Positions 7,295-15,152 of a DNA stretch of 64,000 nt are shown one piece after another; within the stretch, counting starts at the first letter, position 1; each line of letters opens with the position of its first letter. The stretch covers positions 3,859,353-3,923,352 of the forward strand of contig NZ_LJYW01000001.1 in assembly GCF_001305515.1 (NCBI RefSeq), written 5' to 3'. Both the position numbers and the translations under genes were made by a program. Below the pieces are notes generated by a model, which saw nothing but the letters and a program-made list of their open reading frames with translations, was not told the DNA's origin and ran no database searches. The stretch is from Prosthecodimorpha hirschii (GTDB lineage: Bacteria; Pseudomonadota; Alphaproteobacteria; Rhizobiales; Ancalomicrobiaceae).

Positions 7295-8374
7295 TCAGCG
7301 CGAGAAAAGGCTGCGCAAGGCCTCGGAGAGGCGGCCCTCGAGGATGAAGGCGATGCCGAATCGGCCGCCGAGATAGAAGCCGGCCAGCGCGAAAGGCCAG
7401 CTGACCGCCAGCAGGGAACCGGCCGTCAGGCCTTGCCCGATGGTGCAGCCGCCCGCCGCGACGCCGCCGAGCCCCATCAGGGTGGCGCCGGCGATGTGGC
7501 GCCGCATTTCGCGCTGGTCGTCGAAGGCTTCCCAGTGGAACTGGTCCTTCACCCGCGCGGCGGACCACGATCCGGCCACGACGCCGAACACGCTGGCGGC
7601 GCCGAATTCGGCCACGTCGCCGGAGCCGATGACGATGCCGAGCACGGCCCGCGCGACCGGGCCGACGAAGGTCAGGCTCTGCGGCCGCGCGGCGGCGAAT
7701 TCGTCGGCAAGCAGTGTGGTCGCCGCCCAGCCGGCGACCACGCCGACGCCGAGCGTCAGCCCGGCGGCGAGCATGCGCGGCGTCCGCAACAGGCGGCGGT
7801 CGAGCAGGATCCAGGCGAGGAGCGGGACACCGAGCAGCGCCGTCGCGCCGATCCGGCCGCCGGCGCCGAACCAGGGCTCGATCAGCGCCGGCAGGTCGGA
7901 GCGGGCTCCGTCCGGCATGGGCAGGCGGATGCGCTCGACCAGATCGATCCGGAGCCCGTTCAGCGATCCGCGCAGCGCCGCATAGGCCATGCCGGCAAAG
8001 ACCAGCACGACCACCAGACTGCGCAGGTCGCCGCCGCCCAGACGGACCAGGCTGCCGAGGCCGCAGGTCCCGACCAGCGACATGCCGACCCCGAACGCGA
8101 GGCTGCCGAGCACGATGCCGACGATCGGAACCGCCGACGGCACATAGGTCGTGTGGGCGGGATCGAGCAGGCCGCCGACGATCAGCATTTCGGTGCCGAG
8201 GAGAGCGATCACGAAGGCCAGGGCGAACACCTTCAGGCGGCGCGAATCGCCGATCGTGACCCAGTCCTCCAGGGCGCCGAAGGAACAGAGCCGGCCGGCC
8301 CGCATGGCATAGCCGCAGCCGGCCCCGATCAGGAAACCCGCCGCCCCGCCTGCCCATTCCGCCGTCATGGTCAC
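7295..8374 (-). CDS. YeeE/YedE family sulfur-compound transporter, full length (copy 2)
   Basis: A 359-residue paralogue of the neighbouring transporter, with about ten membrane segments and the cysteine loops RAGRLCSFGA, GTCGLGSL and GGCTIGQGLTAGS. The start is either GTG, with GGAGGAG well placed upstream, or an ATG two codons later. It follows soxR by 31 bases on the same strand with no operator between, so it most likely belongs to a soxS-soxR-yeeE transcript. Sox loci often carry YeeE/YedE genes, supporting uptake or export of thiosulfate or sulfite-related species; the substrate is inferred from context only. Confidence 0.87.
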   Translation of the reverse strand: MTMTAEWAGGAAGFLIGAGCGYAMRAGRLCSFGALEDWVTIGDSRRLKVFALAFVIALLGTEMLIVGGLLDPAHTTYVPSAVPIVGIVLGSLAFGVGMSLVGTCGLGSLVRLGGGDLRSLVVVLVFAGMAYAALRGSLNGLRIDLVERIRLPMPDGARSDLPALIEPWFGAGGRIGATALLGVPLLAWILLDRRLLRTPRMLAAGLTLGVGVVAGWAATTLLADEFAAARPQSLTFVGPVARAVLGIVIGSGDVAEFGAASVFGVVAGSWSAARVKDQFHWEAFDDQREMRRHIAGATLMGLGGVAAGGCTIGQGLTAGSLLAVSWPFALAGFYLGGRFGIAFILEGRLSEALRSLFSR

Positions 8375-8405
8375 CCGGCTCCTCCCGGCAGGCCGTCGGT
8401 CGCGG

Positions 8406-8789
8406 TCAGTCGCCGGCGTCGGCGGCCGACAGGCCCGGCTTGCAATAGATCGAATAGACGAGCGCGATGACCTGGCGGACCTCCTCGCTGGCGAGGCTGT
8501 AGTAGATCGTATTGCCGTCGCGCCGGGTCTTGACCAGCCGGTCGTCGCGCAGGCGGGCGAGCTGCTGCGAGATGGTCGGCTGGCGCAGCGACAGGATGCG
8601 TTCCAGATCCGAGACGGAGCGCTCCTTCTCGGCCAGAAGGCAGAGCACGATCAGCCGGCTTTCATGCGACAGCGCCTTGAGGAAATCGCTCGCCTCGCGC
8701 GCGCGGCGCATCAGCTGCTCGAGTTCCGGGGAGAACTCGGCGCCGTCCGCCAGCTTCTCCTCCAGGGAGAGCGATACGATGCGGTTCAT
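8406..8789 (-). CDS. soxR: ArsR-family sox regulator
   Basis: Winged-helix repressor of 127 residues with recognition helix LRQPTISQQLARLRDDRLV and wing RRDGNTIYYSL. Cys50 and Cys116 are again 66 residues apart, matching the redox pair of SqrR/BigR, but there is no N-terminal third cysteine, unlike the regulator at 5643-5984. SoxR of Paracoccus and Pseudaminobacter, encoded in the same place beside soxS and soxV, represses sox genes until thiosulfate or sulfide is present. Its ATG overlaps the soxS stop codon (ATGA), so the two are coupled. The two regulators probably read the same operators. Confidence 0.9.
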   Translation of the reverse strand: MNRIVSLSLEEKLADGAEFSPELEQLMRRAREASDFLKALSHESRLIVLCLLAEKERSVSDLERILSLRQPTISQQLARLRDDRLVKTRRDGNTIYYSLASEEVRQVIALVYSIYCKPGLSAADAGD

Positions 8790-9169
8790 GGAACGGTCTC
8801 ACCCTTGTCTGCGGCCCGATCGGCCTTGGCGATCATGGCGCCGAGCAGGCCCCAGAACATGCCGTCATCGGCATAGCCCGTGATCCGTCCGATCTCCCGG
8901 CCTTGGTCGGCGAGCACGAAGGTCGGCGTGAACAGAAGCGGAGCCTTCAGGTCCACGCCGGCCGGTGCCGCGTCGATGTCGATGCGGCGCAGTGGCGCCC
9001 GGCGGCCTTCCTCGGTCTTCGCATAGACCGGGCCGACCTCCCGCGTCCAGCGCGCGCACCAGACGCAGCCGGGGCGCTCGACCATGAGCAGTTCCATGGC
9101 GGCCGCCGGCGCGGCCGAAGCCAGCATGGCGGCCGTCATCAGACACGGAATGAAAGTCGGAATGCGCAC
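8786..9169 (-). CDS. soxS: Periplasmic thioredoxin-like SoxS
   Basis: Exported thioredoxin-fold protein with active site CVWC (residues 35-38) in the context MVERPGCVWCARW, and the cis-proline in LLFTPTFVLAD. Known SoxS reduces SoxY-bound or outer-membrane-facing sulfur species using electrons delivered by SoxV. The signal peptide runs from about residue 1 to 24 (PAAA cleavage). I chose a GTG start preceded by GGAG; an in-frame ATG at base 9223 would place operator site E inside the coding sequence and adds a basic N-terminus not typical of the family. It is followed by soxR with a 4-base overlap and is divergent from soxV. Confidence 0.85.
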   Translation of the reverse strand: MRIPTFIPCLMTAAMLASAAPAAAMELLMVERPGCVWCARWTREVGPVYAKTEEGRRAPLRRIDIDAAPAGVDLKAPLLFTPTFVLADQGREIGRITGYADDGMFWGLLGAMIAKADRAADKGETVP

Positions 9170-9222
9170 GAACGGGCTCCGGGATCGCCGCGCAGGCGTT
9201 GCGTGGACCTGCGAATGATGCA

Positions 9223-9244
9223 TTATAACGAAAAGCGAATATAG
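9223..9244. promoter_or_regulatory. Candidate ArsR-type operator, site E (soxS / soxV divergent promoter)
   Basis: TTATA, ACGAAAAGCGA, ATATAG between soxS and soxV. The right half and the CGA before it are identical to site D. It lies 16 bases before the first possible soxV start and 54 bases before the chosen soxS start, so one site could control both directions. Confidence 0.6.
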
Positions 9245-9260
9245 TTTCGAGAGGCTCGGC

Positions 9261-10091
9261 ATGCGAGGCCGCCGAAGACGGTCATCGTCTGCCGGCGGCG
9301 CGATCAGGCCCGTCCTGGCCTCTTTGCCGGCTCTCGACCCCCGGATTCTCGCCATGACTCTCGATGTCACCTGGTCGGCGGCCTTCCTGGCTGGGCTCCT
9401 GTCGTTCCTGTCGCCCTGCGTGCTGCCGCTGGTGCCGCCCTATCTCGCCTATCTGGCCGGGACGGCCCTGGAGGCCCAGGGGGGCGAGGGCGAGGGACCG
9501 GCGCGCGCCGGCCGGCTCATGCCGGTCGCCCTGGCCTTTGTGCTCGGCTTCGCGACGGTCTTCATCGCCCTCGGGGCGACCGCCAGCCTGATCGGGCAGA
9601 TGCTGGCCACGCATATCCGCACGCTCTCGGTGGTCGCCGGCATCGTGGTCGCCGTCATGGGGCTGCATTTTCTCGGGCTCCTGCGCATCCCGCTCCTGTA
9701 CCGGGAGGCAAGGGTTTCGGTCGCGGGCGAGCCGGCGAGCCTGATCGGGGCCTATCTGGTCGGCCTGGCCTTCGGCTTCGGCTGGAGCCCCTGCGTCGGG
9801 CCGATCCTGACCACCGTCTTGATGCTCGCCGCCGACCAGGAGACCGCGTGGCGCGGCGGGCTGATGCTGGCGGTCTACGCGGCCGGGCTCGGCGTGCCGT
9901 TTCTCGTCGTGGCGGCCTTCACCGGGCCGTCGCTCGCGCTGATGCGGCGCTTCCGGCGCCATCTTGGCCTTGTCGAGAAGGCGACCGGCGCGTTCCTGGT
10001 GGCAACCGGCCTGGTGCTGGCGACCGGGACCATGCCGGCCGTGGCGCAATGGCTGCTCGAGACATTCCCGGCGCTCGGCCGCATCGGCTGA
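9261..10091 (+). CDS. soxV: SoxV, CcdA/DsbD-like thiol electron carrier
   Basis: Six-helix inner-membrane protein that moves reducing equivalents from cytoplasmic thioredoxin to periplasmic SoxW and SoxS. The paired cysteines lie in FLSPCVLPLVPPYLAYL and GWSPCVGPIL, the CcdA hallmarks. The first ATG has GAGAGG 6 bases upstream and is used here, but the family-like protein begins at an inner ATG at 9354 (MTLDVTWSAAFLAG); the extra 31 residues are arginine-rich and may not be translated. It heads a soxVW transcript facing away from soxS, with operator site E in front. Confidence 0.9.
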   Translation: MRGRRRRSSSAGGAIRPVLASLPALDPRILAMTLDVTWSAAFLAGLLSFLSPCVLPLVPPYLAYLAGTALEAQGGEGEGPARAGRLMPVALAFVLGFATVFIALGATASLIGQMLATHIRTLSVVAGIVVAVMGLHFLGLLRIPLLYREARVSVAGEPASLIGAYLVGLAFGFGWSPCVGPILTTVLMLAADQETAWRGGLMLAVYAAGLGVPFLVVAAFTGPSLALMRRFRRHLGLVEKATGAFLVATGLVLATGTMPAVAQWLLETFPALGRIG

Positions 10092-10127
10092 CCGCCGTCC
10101 CGTTCAAGAACGACAGGGAGGACGTCC

Positions 10128-10712
10128 ATGATCGACCGTCGCCGCATGATCCTCGCCGGAACCGCCGCCGCACTGCTGCCGGGCGCCGCCCTGCATCCCG
10201 GGACCGCGCAGGCCGCGCCGGAACTCGACGAATCCGGTCTCTATCAACTGCCCTGGTTCCTCGACAGCTTCCTCGAACTCGGCGAGGATCTGACGGCTGC
10301 GACCCGCGAGGGCAAGCGCTTCGTCATCCTGTGGGGCCTGAAGGGCTGCCCCTATTGCAAGGAGCTGCACACGGTCAATTTCGCCGTGCCGGAGATCGAG
10401 ACCTATGTGCGGGAGAATTTCGTGCTCCTGCATCTCAATCATATCGGCGCGCGCGAAGTGACCGATTTCGATGGTGCCAAGCTCGGCGAGAAGGCCTTCG
10501 GTGAGAAATACGGCATCCGTTTCACGCCGAGCCTGCAATTCTTCCCCGAGACGGCCGACGGGCTGGCCGGCAAGGCGCCGCTCGCCCGCGAGGTCGCGCG
10601 GGTGCCCGGCTACATGAAGCCCGAGCCGTTCCTGGCCATGTTCCGCTTCGTCCGCGAAAAGGGCTACGAGGCCGGCTCGTTCCAGGACTGGCTGAAGAAG
10701 CGCGGCGCCTGA
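10128..10712 (+). CDS. soxW: SoxW, periplasmic thioredoxin
   Basis: Exported thioredoxin of 194 residues with N-terminal signal (basic RRR then a hydrophobic stretch, about residues 1-29) and active site GCPYC (Cys74, Cys77). The cis-proline lies in IRFTPSLQFF. It takes electrons from SoxV and in Paracoccus supports full thiosulfate oxidation by keeping SoxYZ in its reactive state. The AGGGAGG ribosome site is strong and the gene follows soxV by 36 bases. It converges with soxX across a hairpin that probably ends both transcripts. Confidence 0.9.
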   Translation: MIDRRRMILAGTAAALLPGAALHPGTAQAAPELDESGLYQLPWFLDSFLELGEDLTAATREGKRFVILWGLKGCPYCKELHTVNFAVPEIETYVRENFVLLHLNHIGAREVTDFDGAKLGEKAFGEKYGIRFTPSLQFFPETADGLAGKAPLAREVARVPGYMKPEPFLAMFRFVREKGYEAGSFQDWLKKRGA

Positions 10713-10744
10713 AGGCGTTGCCCCTGGTGCCGCGCAGCACGAAG

Positions 10745-10774
10745 TCCCCCGCGGCGGCCCGCCGCCACGGGGGA
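10745..10774. terminator. Stem-loop between convergent soxW and soxX
   Basis: TCCCCCGCGGCGG and CCGCCACGGGGGA form a 13-base stem with one mismatch around a 4-base loop. It lies in the 67-base gap between two convergent genes, so it can act for both strands. Confidence 0.6.
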
Positions 10775-10779
10775 TCGGG

Positions 10780-11415
10780 TCACTTGTTGACCGGGCTGTC
10801 GCGCGAGAAGAGCAGGGCCACGGCGTCCTTCATCTGCTGTTCGCTGAGGAAGCGGGTGGCGCCGAAGCGCGGCATGTTGGTGCAGGCGAAGGCGGCCTGG
10901 GCGTTGTAGATCTTGGCGTAGGCCTCCTTCGCGGCTTCCGGCGAGAAGTCGCGCGCCTTGCCGTAGCCGGTCAGGCTCGGGCCGAGCGTGCCGAAGCTGA
11001 CCTCCTTCGGATCCAACTGGTGGCAGGCGTAGCAGTTGCCGCCGTTGACCGTGTTCGGCTCGTCGGAAAACTGCCCGCCGCGGCCGTTATTGGCGAGCGC
11101 CTGGCCCTTCTTCCAGTCGCCGATGACCTGGCCGTCGGCCGGATAGACCACCGTGGCCCGGTTCATCTCCATGATCTTGCGGGCGATGTCCGGCGGCGGA
11201 TTGTTGCGGTAGAGATTGCACAGCTGCTGCGTCTCGTCGGTGTCCAGCCGCGTCTTCCATTCGTCCGGCTTCACCTTCGACCAGCTGGTCTTGGCGGCGG
11301 CTTCGAAGCCGGCCGGCTCGGGATGGGTCTTGGCGTCCTGGGCGCCGGCCGGGAGGCTGGCGGCGAGGCCGGCTGCGACGGCCAGGGCGGCGACCGCGAT
11401 GGTGTGTCTGTTCAT
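10780..11415 (-). CDS. soxX: SoxX, c-type cytochrome subunit of SoxXA
   Basis: Periplasmic monoheme cytochrome of 211 residues. After a signal peptide ending AGAQ (about 26) comes a 90-residue extension, then the heme motif CYACH (128-132) and the likely Met ligand in NMPRFG (Met181). Together with SoxA it forms the enzyme that joins thiosulfate to the SoxY cysteine. GGAGA precedes the ATG. The extra N-terminal domain makes this the long SoxX type. It follows soxA by 12 bases, so the order is A then X, opposite to the common XYZA order. Confidence 0.92.
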   Translation of the reverse strand: MNRHTIAVAALAVAAGLAASLPAGAQDAKTHPEPAGFEAAAKTSWSKVKPDEWKTRLDTDETQQLCNLYRNNPPPDIARKIMEMNRATVVYPADGQVIGDWKKGQALANNGRGGQFSDEPNTVNGGNCYACHQLDPKEVSFGTLGPSLTGYGKARDFSPEAAKEAYAKIYNAQAAFACTNMPRFGATRFLSEQQMKDAVALLFSRDSPVNK

Positions 11416-11427
11416 GGACCGTCTCCG

Positions 11428-12261
11428 TCAGCGCTTGATCGAGGGAACCTGCAGTTCGCCGTCCTTGGCGACCGCGACCAGATAGACCTGCAGGGCGGTC
11501 ACCATGTCGGAGCCGTAGTCGACGGAGGGCAGGCGTTGCTGGCGGAAGCAGTCCCACAGCCGGTGCTGCATGGTGCGCAGGGCGGTTTGGGAGACGCGGT
11601 AGGTCGGCCAGGAGCCGATCGACTCCTGGGCCGACTTGTTCGGCTTGGAGAAGTCCGGGAGGTTGGTGGTGCGGATGCGCAGGCCGGCTTCGCCGTGGCA
11701 GGTGGCGCAGGAGAAATCGAGCACCCCGGAGCGGCGATAGAACATCGCCTCGCCGAGCGCATACATGGCCTTTTCCTCCGGCTTGCCGAGCTGCGGCTCG
11801 AACTTCATGCCGGACGACTTGTTGGCGATGTAGGCGGTCAGGTCCTCCATGTCGGACTCGACGCCGGGCCGGGAGAAGCGACGCTTGATCACGTCGGCCG
11901 TGTCGAGGCCCTGGATCGTGGTCATGCACCAGAGCAGGCGCTGCTCGACATCCATGACCTTGCCGGCATCGGCGAAGAAGCGCGGCAGCCGCGCATAGGC
12001 GCCGTCGAGCTTGCCCGGCCCCTCGCCGAGATCGCAGGTCTCCAGGGTGGCGTTCTTGGTGCCGCGCTTGGTCGACCACAACGCCTCGCCGCGATCCACG
12101 GCCAGAAAGCCGGGATTCGACATCGGATCGCTGATCATCTCCCGGTAGCGCTGGATCTCCGCCTCGCTCGAGGCACCGTCCTGCGCTTCGGCGCCCATGG
12201 CCACGAACAGCGACATGAGTGCCGCCGCCGTCCAGCCGGCGATCCTCCCGTTGATCGGCAT
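11428..12261 (-). CDS. soxA: SoxA, monoheme thiosulfate-linking cytochrome
   Basis: Catalytic SoxXA subunit of 277 residues. It has one heme motif, CATCH (185-189), and the active-site ligand Cys238 in [10 protein letters not shown], known to carry a persulfide. The site of the first heme of diheme SoxA is replaced by Cys76 and Cys112, which in single-heme relatives form a disulfide. Signal peptide residues are about 1-26. The ATG has AAGGAGGACAC in front; a slightly upstream in-frame ATG lacks this. Operator site F lies 13 bases upstream of the start. It is divergent from soxY. Confidence 0.93.
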   Translation of the reverse strand: MPINGRIAGWTAAALMSLFVAMGAEAQDGASSEAEIQRYREMISDPMSNPGFLAVDRGEALWSTKRGTKNATLETCDLGEGPGKLDGAYARLPRFFADAGKVMDVEQRLLWCMTTIQGLDTADVIKRRFSRPGVESDMEDLTAYIANKSSGMKFEPQLGKPEEKAMYALGEAMFYRRSGVLDFSCATCHGEAGLRIRTTNLPDFSKPNKSAQESIGSWPTYRVSQTALRTMQHRLWDCFRQQRLPSVDYGSDMVTALQVYLVAVAKDGELQVPSIKR

Positions 12262-12273
12262 GTGTCCTCCTTG

Positions 12274-12295
12274 ATTTTGCAAATTATTGATTATG
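12274..12295 (-). promoter_or_regulatory. Candidate ArsR-type operator, site F (soxAX)
   Basis: On the plus strand ATTTT, 11 bases, ATTATG, just upstream of the soxA ribosome site. It has the right spacing but a degenerate right half. With site G, 70 bases away, it would give each direction of the soxA/soxY promoter region its own operator. Confidence 0.45.
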
Positions 12296-12365
12296 CAGCG
12301 TTCTGCCGGCCGATGGCGGCCGCCCCCGAGGTCCCCGCGTCCGGGACCTTGATCACCCCTCTTGA

Positions 12366-12387
12366 ATATTCACCGATCATCATATAG
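12366..12387 (+). promoter_or_regulatory. Candidate ArsR-type operator, site G (soxYZBCDEF)
   Basis: ATATT, CACCGATCATC, ATATAG about 60-80 bases upstream of the soxY start. Both half-sites equal those of the perfect palindrome at site D. It is the likely control point of the main sox operon. Confidence 0.65.
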
Positions 12388-12447
12388 TTCTTGAACCGAT
12401 TTGAAAAGCAGGTCCCGCGGCAATCGCGGACGGAACGGGAGGCAGGA

Positions 12448-12912
12448 ATGACGATGACGAGCGCGGGCATCACCCGCCGGCAGGCGATCGGCAGCGCGGC
12501 CATCGCCGTCTTCGCGGCGGCCTTGGCGCCGCGACTGGCGCTGGCCGACGAGGCCGCGGTGGCGGCCGAACTGAAGAAGCTCTATGCCGACAAGCCCATG
12601 ACCGAAGGGCGCATCAAGCTGGACGTGCCGCAGATCGCCGAGAACGGCCTGGTCGTGCCGCTGAATGTCGATGTCGAAAGCCCGATGACGGCGGCCGACC
12701 ACGTCAAGGCCGTGCATGTCTTCGCCGACGGCAACCCGCTGCCTCAGATCCTGACCTATCGCTTCACGCCCGAGAGCGGCAAGGCCTCGGCCTCGATCCG
12801 CATGCGCCTCGCGCAGACCCAGACCATCGTCTGCGTCGCCGAGATGTCGGATGGCAAGCTCTACAGCGCCAAGGCCGGCGTCAAGGTGACCATCGGCGGC
12901 TGCGGCGGCTAG
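12448..12912 (+). CDS. soxY: SoxY, sulfur-carrier subunit
   Basis: Periplasmic carrier of 154 residues. Its C-terminal GGCGG arm holds Cys152, to which thiosulfate-derived sulfur is bound while SoxXA, SoxB and SoxCD act in turn. The N-terminus is a Tat signal (TRRQAIG, then a hydrophobic stretch to PRLALA), so the folded protein is exported, probably together with SoxZ. The chosen ATG follows GGGAGGCAGGA; an upstream in-frame ATG begins just after operator site G and lacks a ribosome site. First gene of the soxYZBCDEF transcript. Confidence 0.95.
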   Translation: MTMTSAGITRRQAIGSAAIAVFAAALAPRLALADEAAVAAELKKLYADKPMTEGRIKLDVPQIAENGLVVPLNVDVESPMTAADHVKAVHVFADGNPLPQILTYRFTPESGKASASIRMRLAQTQTIVCVAEMSDGKLYSAKAGVKVTIGGCGG

Positions 12913-12966
12913 CAAGCCTGCGCCCGCCCCGCGACAAGACCGACAAGATTTCAAGAGGAAACGTCC

Positions 12967-13296
12967 ATGGCCACCAAGTCCCAGCCGCGCGTCCGCGTTC
13001 CGGCGACCGCCAAGGCCGGCGAGATCGTCGAGATCAAGACGCTGATCAGCCACGAAATGGAATCCGGGCAGCGCAAGGACGCCGACGGCAAGCCGATCCC
13101 GCGCAAGATCATCCATGCCTTCGAGGCGAGCTTCAACGGCAAGGTCTTCTTTGCCGCGACCTGGTATCCCTCGGTCTCGGCCAATCCGTACCAGTCCTTC
13201 TTCTACAAGGCGGCCGAGACCGGTGAATTCAAGTTCACCTGGAAGGACGACGACGGCTCCGAATATGCCGCGACGGCCAAGATGACGGTCGCCTAA
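12967..13296 (+). CDS. soxZ: SoxZ, SoxY partner
   Basis: A 109-residue protein without its own signal peptide that forms the SoxYZ heterodimer and is carried through the Tat pathway by SoxY. The all-beta sequence starts QPRVRVPATAKAGEIVEIKT and has no cysteine, as usual. AAGAGGAAAC is its ribosome site, and the gene follows soxY by 54 bases. Length and order are standard. Confidence 0.95.
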   Translation: MATKSQPRVRVPATAKAGEIVEIKTLISHEMESGQRKDADGKPIPRKIIHAFEASFNGKVFFAATWYPSVSANPYQSFFYKAAETGEFKFTWKDDDGSEYAATAKMTVA

Positions 13297-13414
13297 GTTT
13301 ACTGCCGACGCTGCCGGCCTCCGCGGCCGCGCGATTTCCTCCTCTGGCGGACCCTTCCGCCGGAGCGGTCCTGGCCGTGCCCGCCCGAAGGGCGGCGCCT
13401 GGAGACGGCATCCC

Positions 13415-15112
13415 ATGGTCTCTCGTCGCGAATTCCTGCAGGCCGCCGCGGCGGCCGGCGCCATCCTCGCCGGCTCCGGTCTCGGACCGCTCGGCCGGGT
13501 CGCCGCACAGCAGCGGTTGACCGAGGAAAGCCTGCTCGCTTTCCCGTCCTTCGGCAACGCCACCATCCTGCATCTGACCGATGTTCATGCCCAGCTGAAG
13601 CCGGTCTATTTCCGCGAGCCCTCGATCAATCTCGGGGTCGGCGAGGCCCGCGGCGTGCCGCCCCATCTGACCGATGCGGAGTTCCGCAGCTGGTACAAGA
13701 TCGCGGCCGGCAGTGCGGACGCCTACGCGCTGACCAGCGAGGATTTCGTCGGGCTGGCGAAGGGTTACGGCCGCATGGGCGGCATGGACCGGATCGCCAC
13801 CCTCATCAGGTCCATCCGGGCGAGCCGCGGCGGCGACGCGACCCTGCTGCTCGACGGCGGCGACACCTGGCAGGGCAGCTGGACCGCCCTGAAGACCCGG
13901 GCCGCCGACATGGCCGAGATCATGACCGCGCTCGGCGTCGAGGCCATGGTCGGCCACTGGGAATTCACGCTCGGCGAGGAGCGCGTCAAGGAGATCGCCG
14001 ACGCGCTGCCGTTCCCGTTCCTGGCGCAGAATATTCGCGACAACGAATGGCAGGAGAAGGTCTTCGAGCCGCGCAAGACCTTCGTCAAGGGCGGCGCCAG
14101 GATCGCGGTGATCGGCCAGGCCTTCCCGCGCACACCGATCGCCAATCCGCGCTGGATGATACCGAAATGGGAATTCGGCATCCGCGAGGAGGAGATGCAG
14201 CGTCAGGTCGACGAGGCGCGGGCCGAGGGCGCCGACTGCGTCGTGGTCCTGTCGCATAACGGCTTCGATGTCGACCGCAAGATGGCGAGCCGCGTCAAAG
14301 GCATCGACATCGTCCTCACCGCCCATACCCATGACGCGCTGCCGGATGTGCTCAAGGTCGGCAACACGATCCTGGTCGCCTCCGGATCGCATGGGAAATT
14401 CATCTCGCGGATCGACATCGATGCCGGCGGCGGCCGCCTGAAGGGCTTCCGCCACCGCTTGATCCCGGTCTTCTCCGATGCCATCCGGCCCGATCCCGAG
14501 ATGGCGGCCCTGGTCGCCAAATGGCGCGGGCCCTACGAGGCGGACCTCGGCCGGGTGCTCGGCCAGACCGAGTCGCTGCTCTATCGGCGCGGCAATTTCA
14601 ACGGCACCTTCGACGATCTGATCGCCGGCGCGATGCTCAAGGAGCGCGATGCCGAGATCGCGCTCACACCCGGCTTCCGCTGGGGCGCGACCCTGCTGCC
14701 CGGCGATCCGATCACCTTCGAGGCGCTCGCCAACGCCACCGCGATGACCTACCCGAACTGCTACCGCCAGCAGATGACCGGCGAACAGCTGAAGACCATC
14801 CTGGAGGATGTCGCCGACAACATCTTCCACCCCGATCCCTATTTCCAGGGCGGCGGCGACATGGTCCGGGTCGGCGGCATGGGCTACCGCATCGATGTGG
14901 CGAAGCCCATGGGCGAGCGCATTTCCGAAATGACCCATCTCGCCTCCGGCAAGCCGATCGACGCGGCCCGGAGCTATGTGGTGGCGGGCTGGGCGAGCGT
15001 CGGCCAGGGCGTCGAGGGGCCGCCGATCTGGGAGGTCGTCGCCGGCCATGTCGCCCGCGAGAAGACCATCCGTCTCGAACCCAACGCATCCGTGAAGGTG
15101 GTCGCCGGCTGA
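13415..15112 (+). CDS. soxB: SoxB, dimanganese thiosulfohydrolase
   Basis: Periplasmic hydrolase of 565 residues of the 5'-nucleotidase/metallophosphoesterase superfamily that releases sulfate from the SoxY-bound intermediate. Metal-binding motifs are DVH (Asp56, His58), GGDTW (Asp150), GHWEF (180-184), LSHNG and TAHTHD. The Tat signal is SRREFLQ with a following alanine-rich segment to residue 31. The 118-base gap after soxZ contains small GC hairpins, which may tune the ratio of SoxYZ to SoxB. Full length for the family. Confidence 0.95.
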   Translation: MVSRREFLQAAAAAGAILAGSGLGPLGRVAAQQRLTEESLLAFPSFGNATILHLTDVHAQLKPVYFREPSINLGVGEARGVPPHLTDAEFRSWYKIAAGSADAYALTSEDFVGLAKGYGRMGGMDRIATLIRSIRASRGGDATLLLDGGDTWQGSWTALKTRAADMAEIMTALGVEAMVGHWEFTLGEERVKEIADALPFPFLAQNIRDNEWQEKVFEPRKTFVKGGARIAVIGQAFPRTPIANPRWMIPKWEFGIREEEMQRQVDEARAEGADCVVVLSHNGFDVDRKMASRVKGIDIVLTAHTHDALPDVLKVGNTILVASGSHGKFISRIDIDAGGGRLKGFRHRLIPVFSDAIRPDPEMAALVAKWRGPYEADLGRVLGQTESLLYRRGNFNGTFDDLIAGAMLKERDAEIALTPGFRWGATLLPGDPITFEALANATAMTYPNCYRQQMTGEQLKTILEDVADNIFHPDPYFQGGGDMVRVGGMGYRIDVAKPMGERISEMTHLASGKPIDAARSYVVAGWASVGQGVEGPPIWEVVAGHVAREKTIRLEPNASVKVVAG

Positions 15113-15152
15113 GCGCCCGTCCGGGGCGCCGCGCGATCGGGGAGAAGCAACC

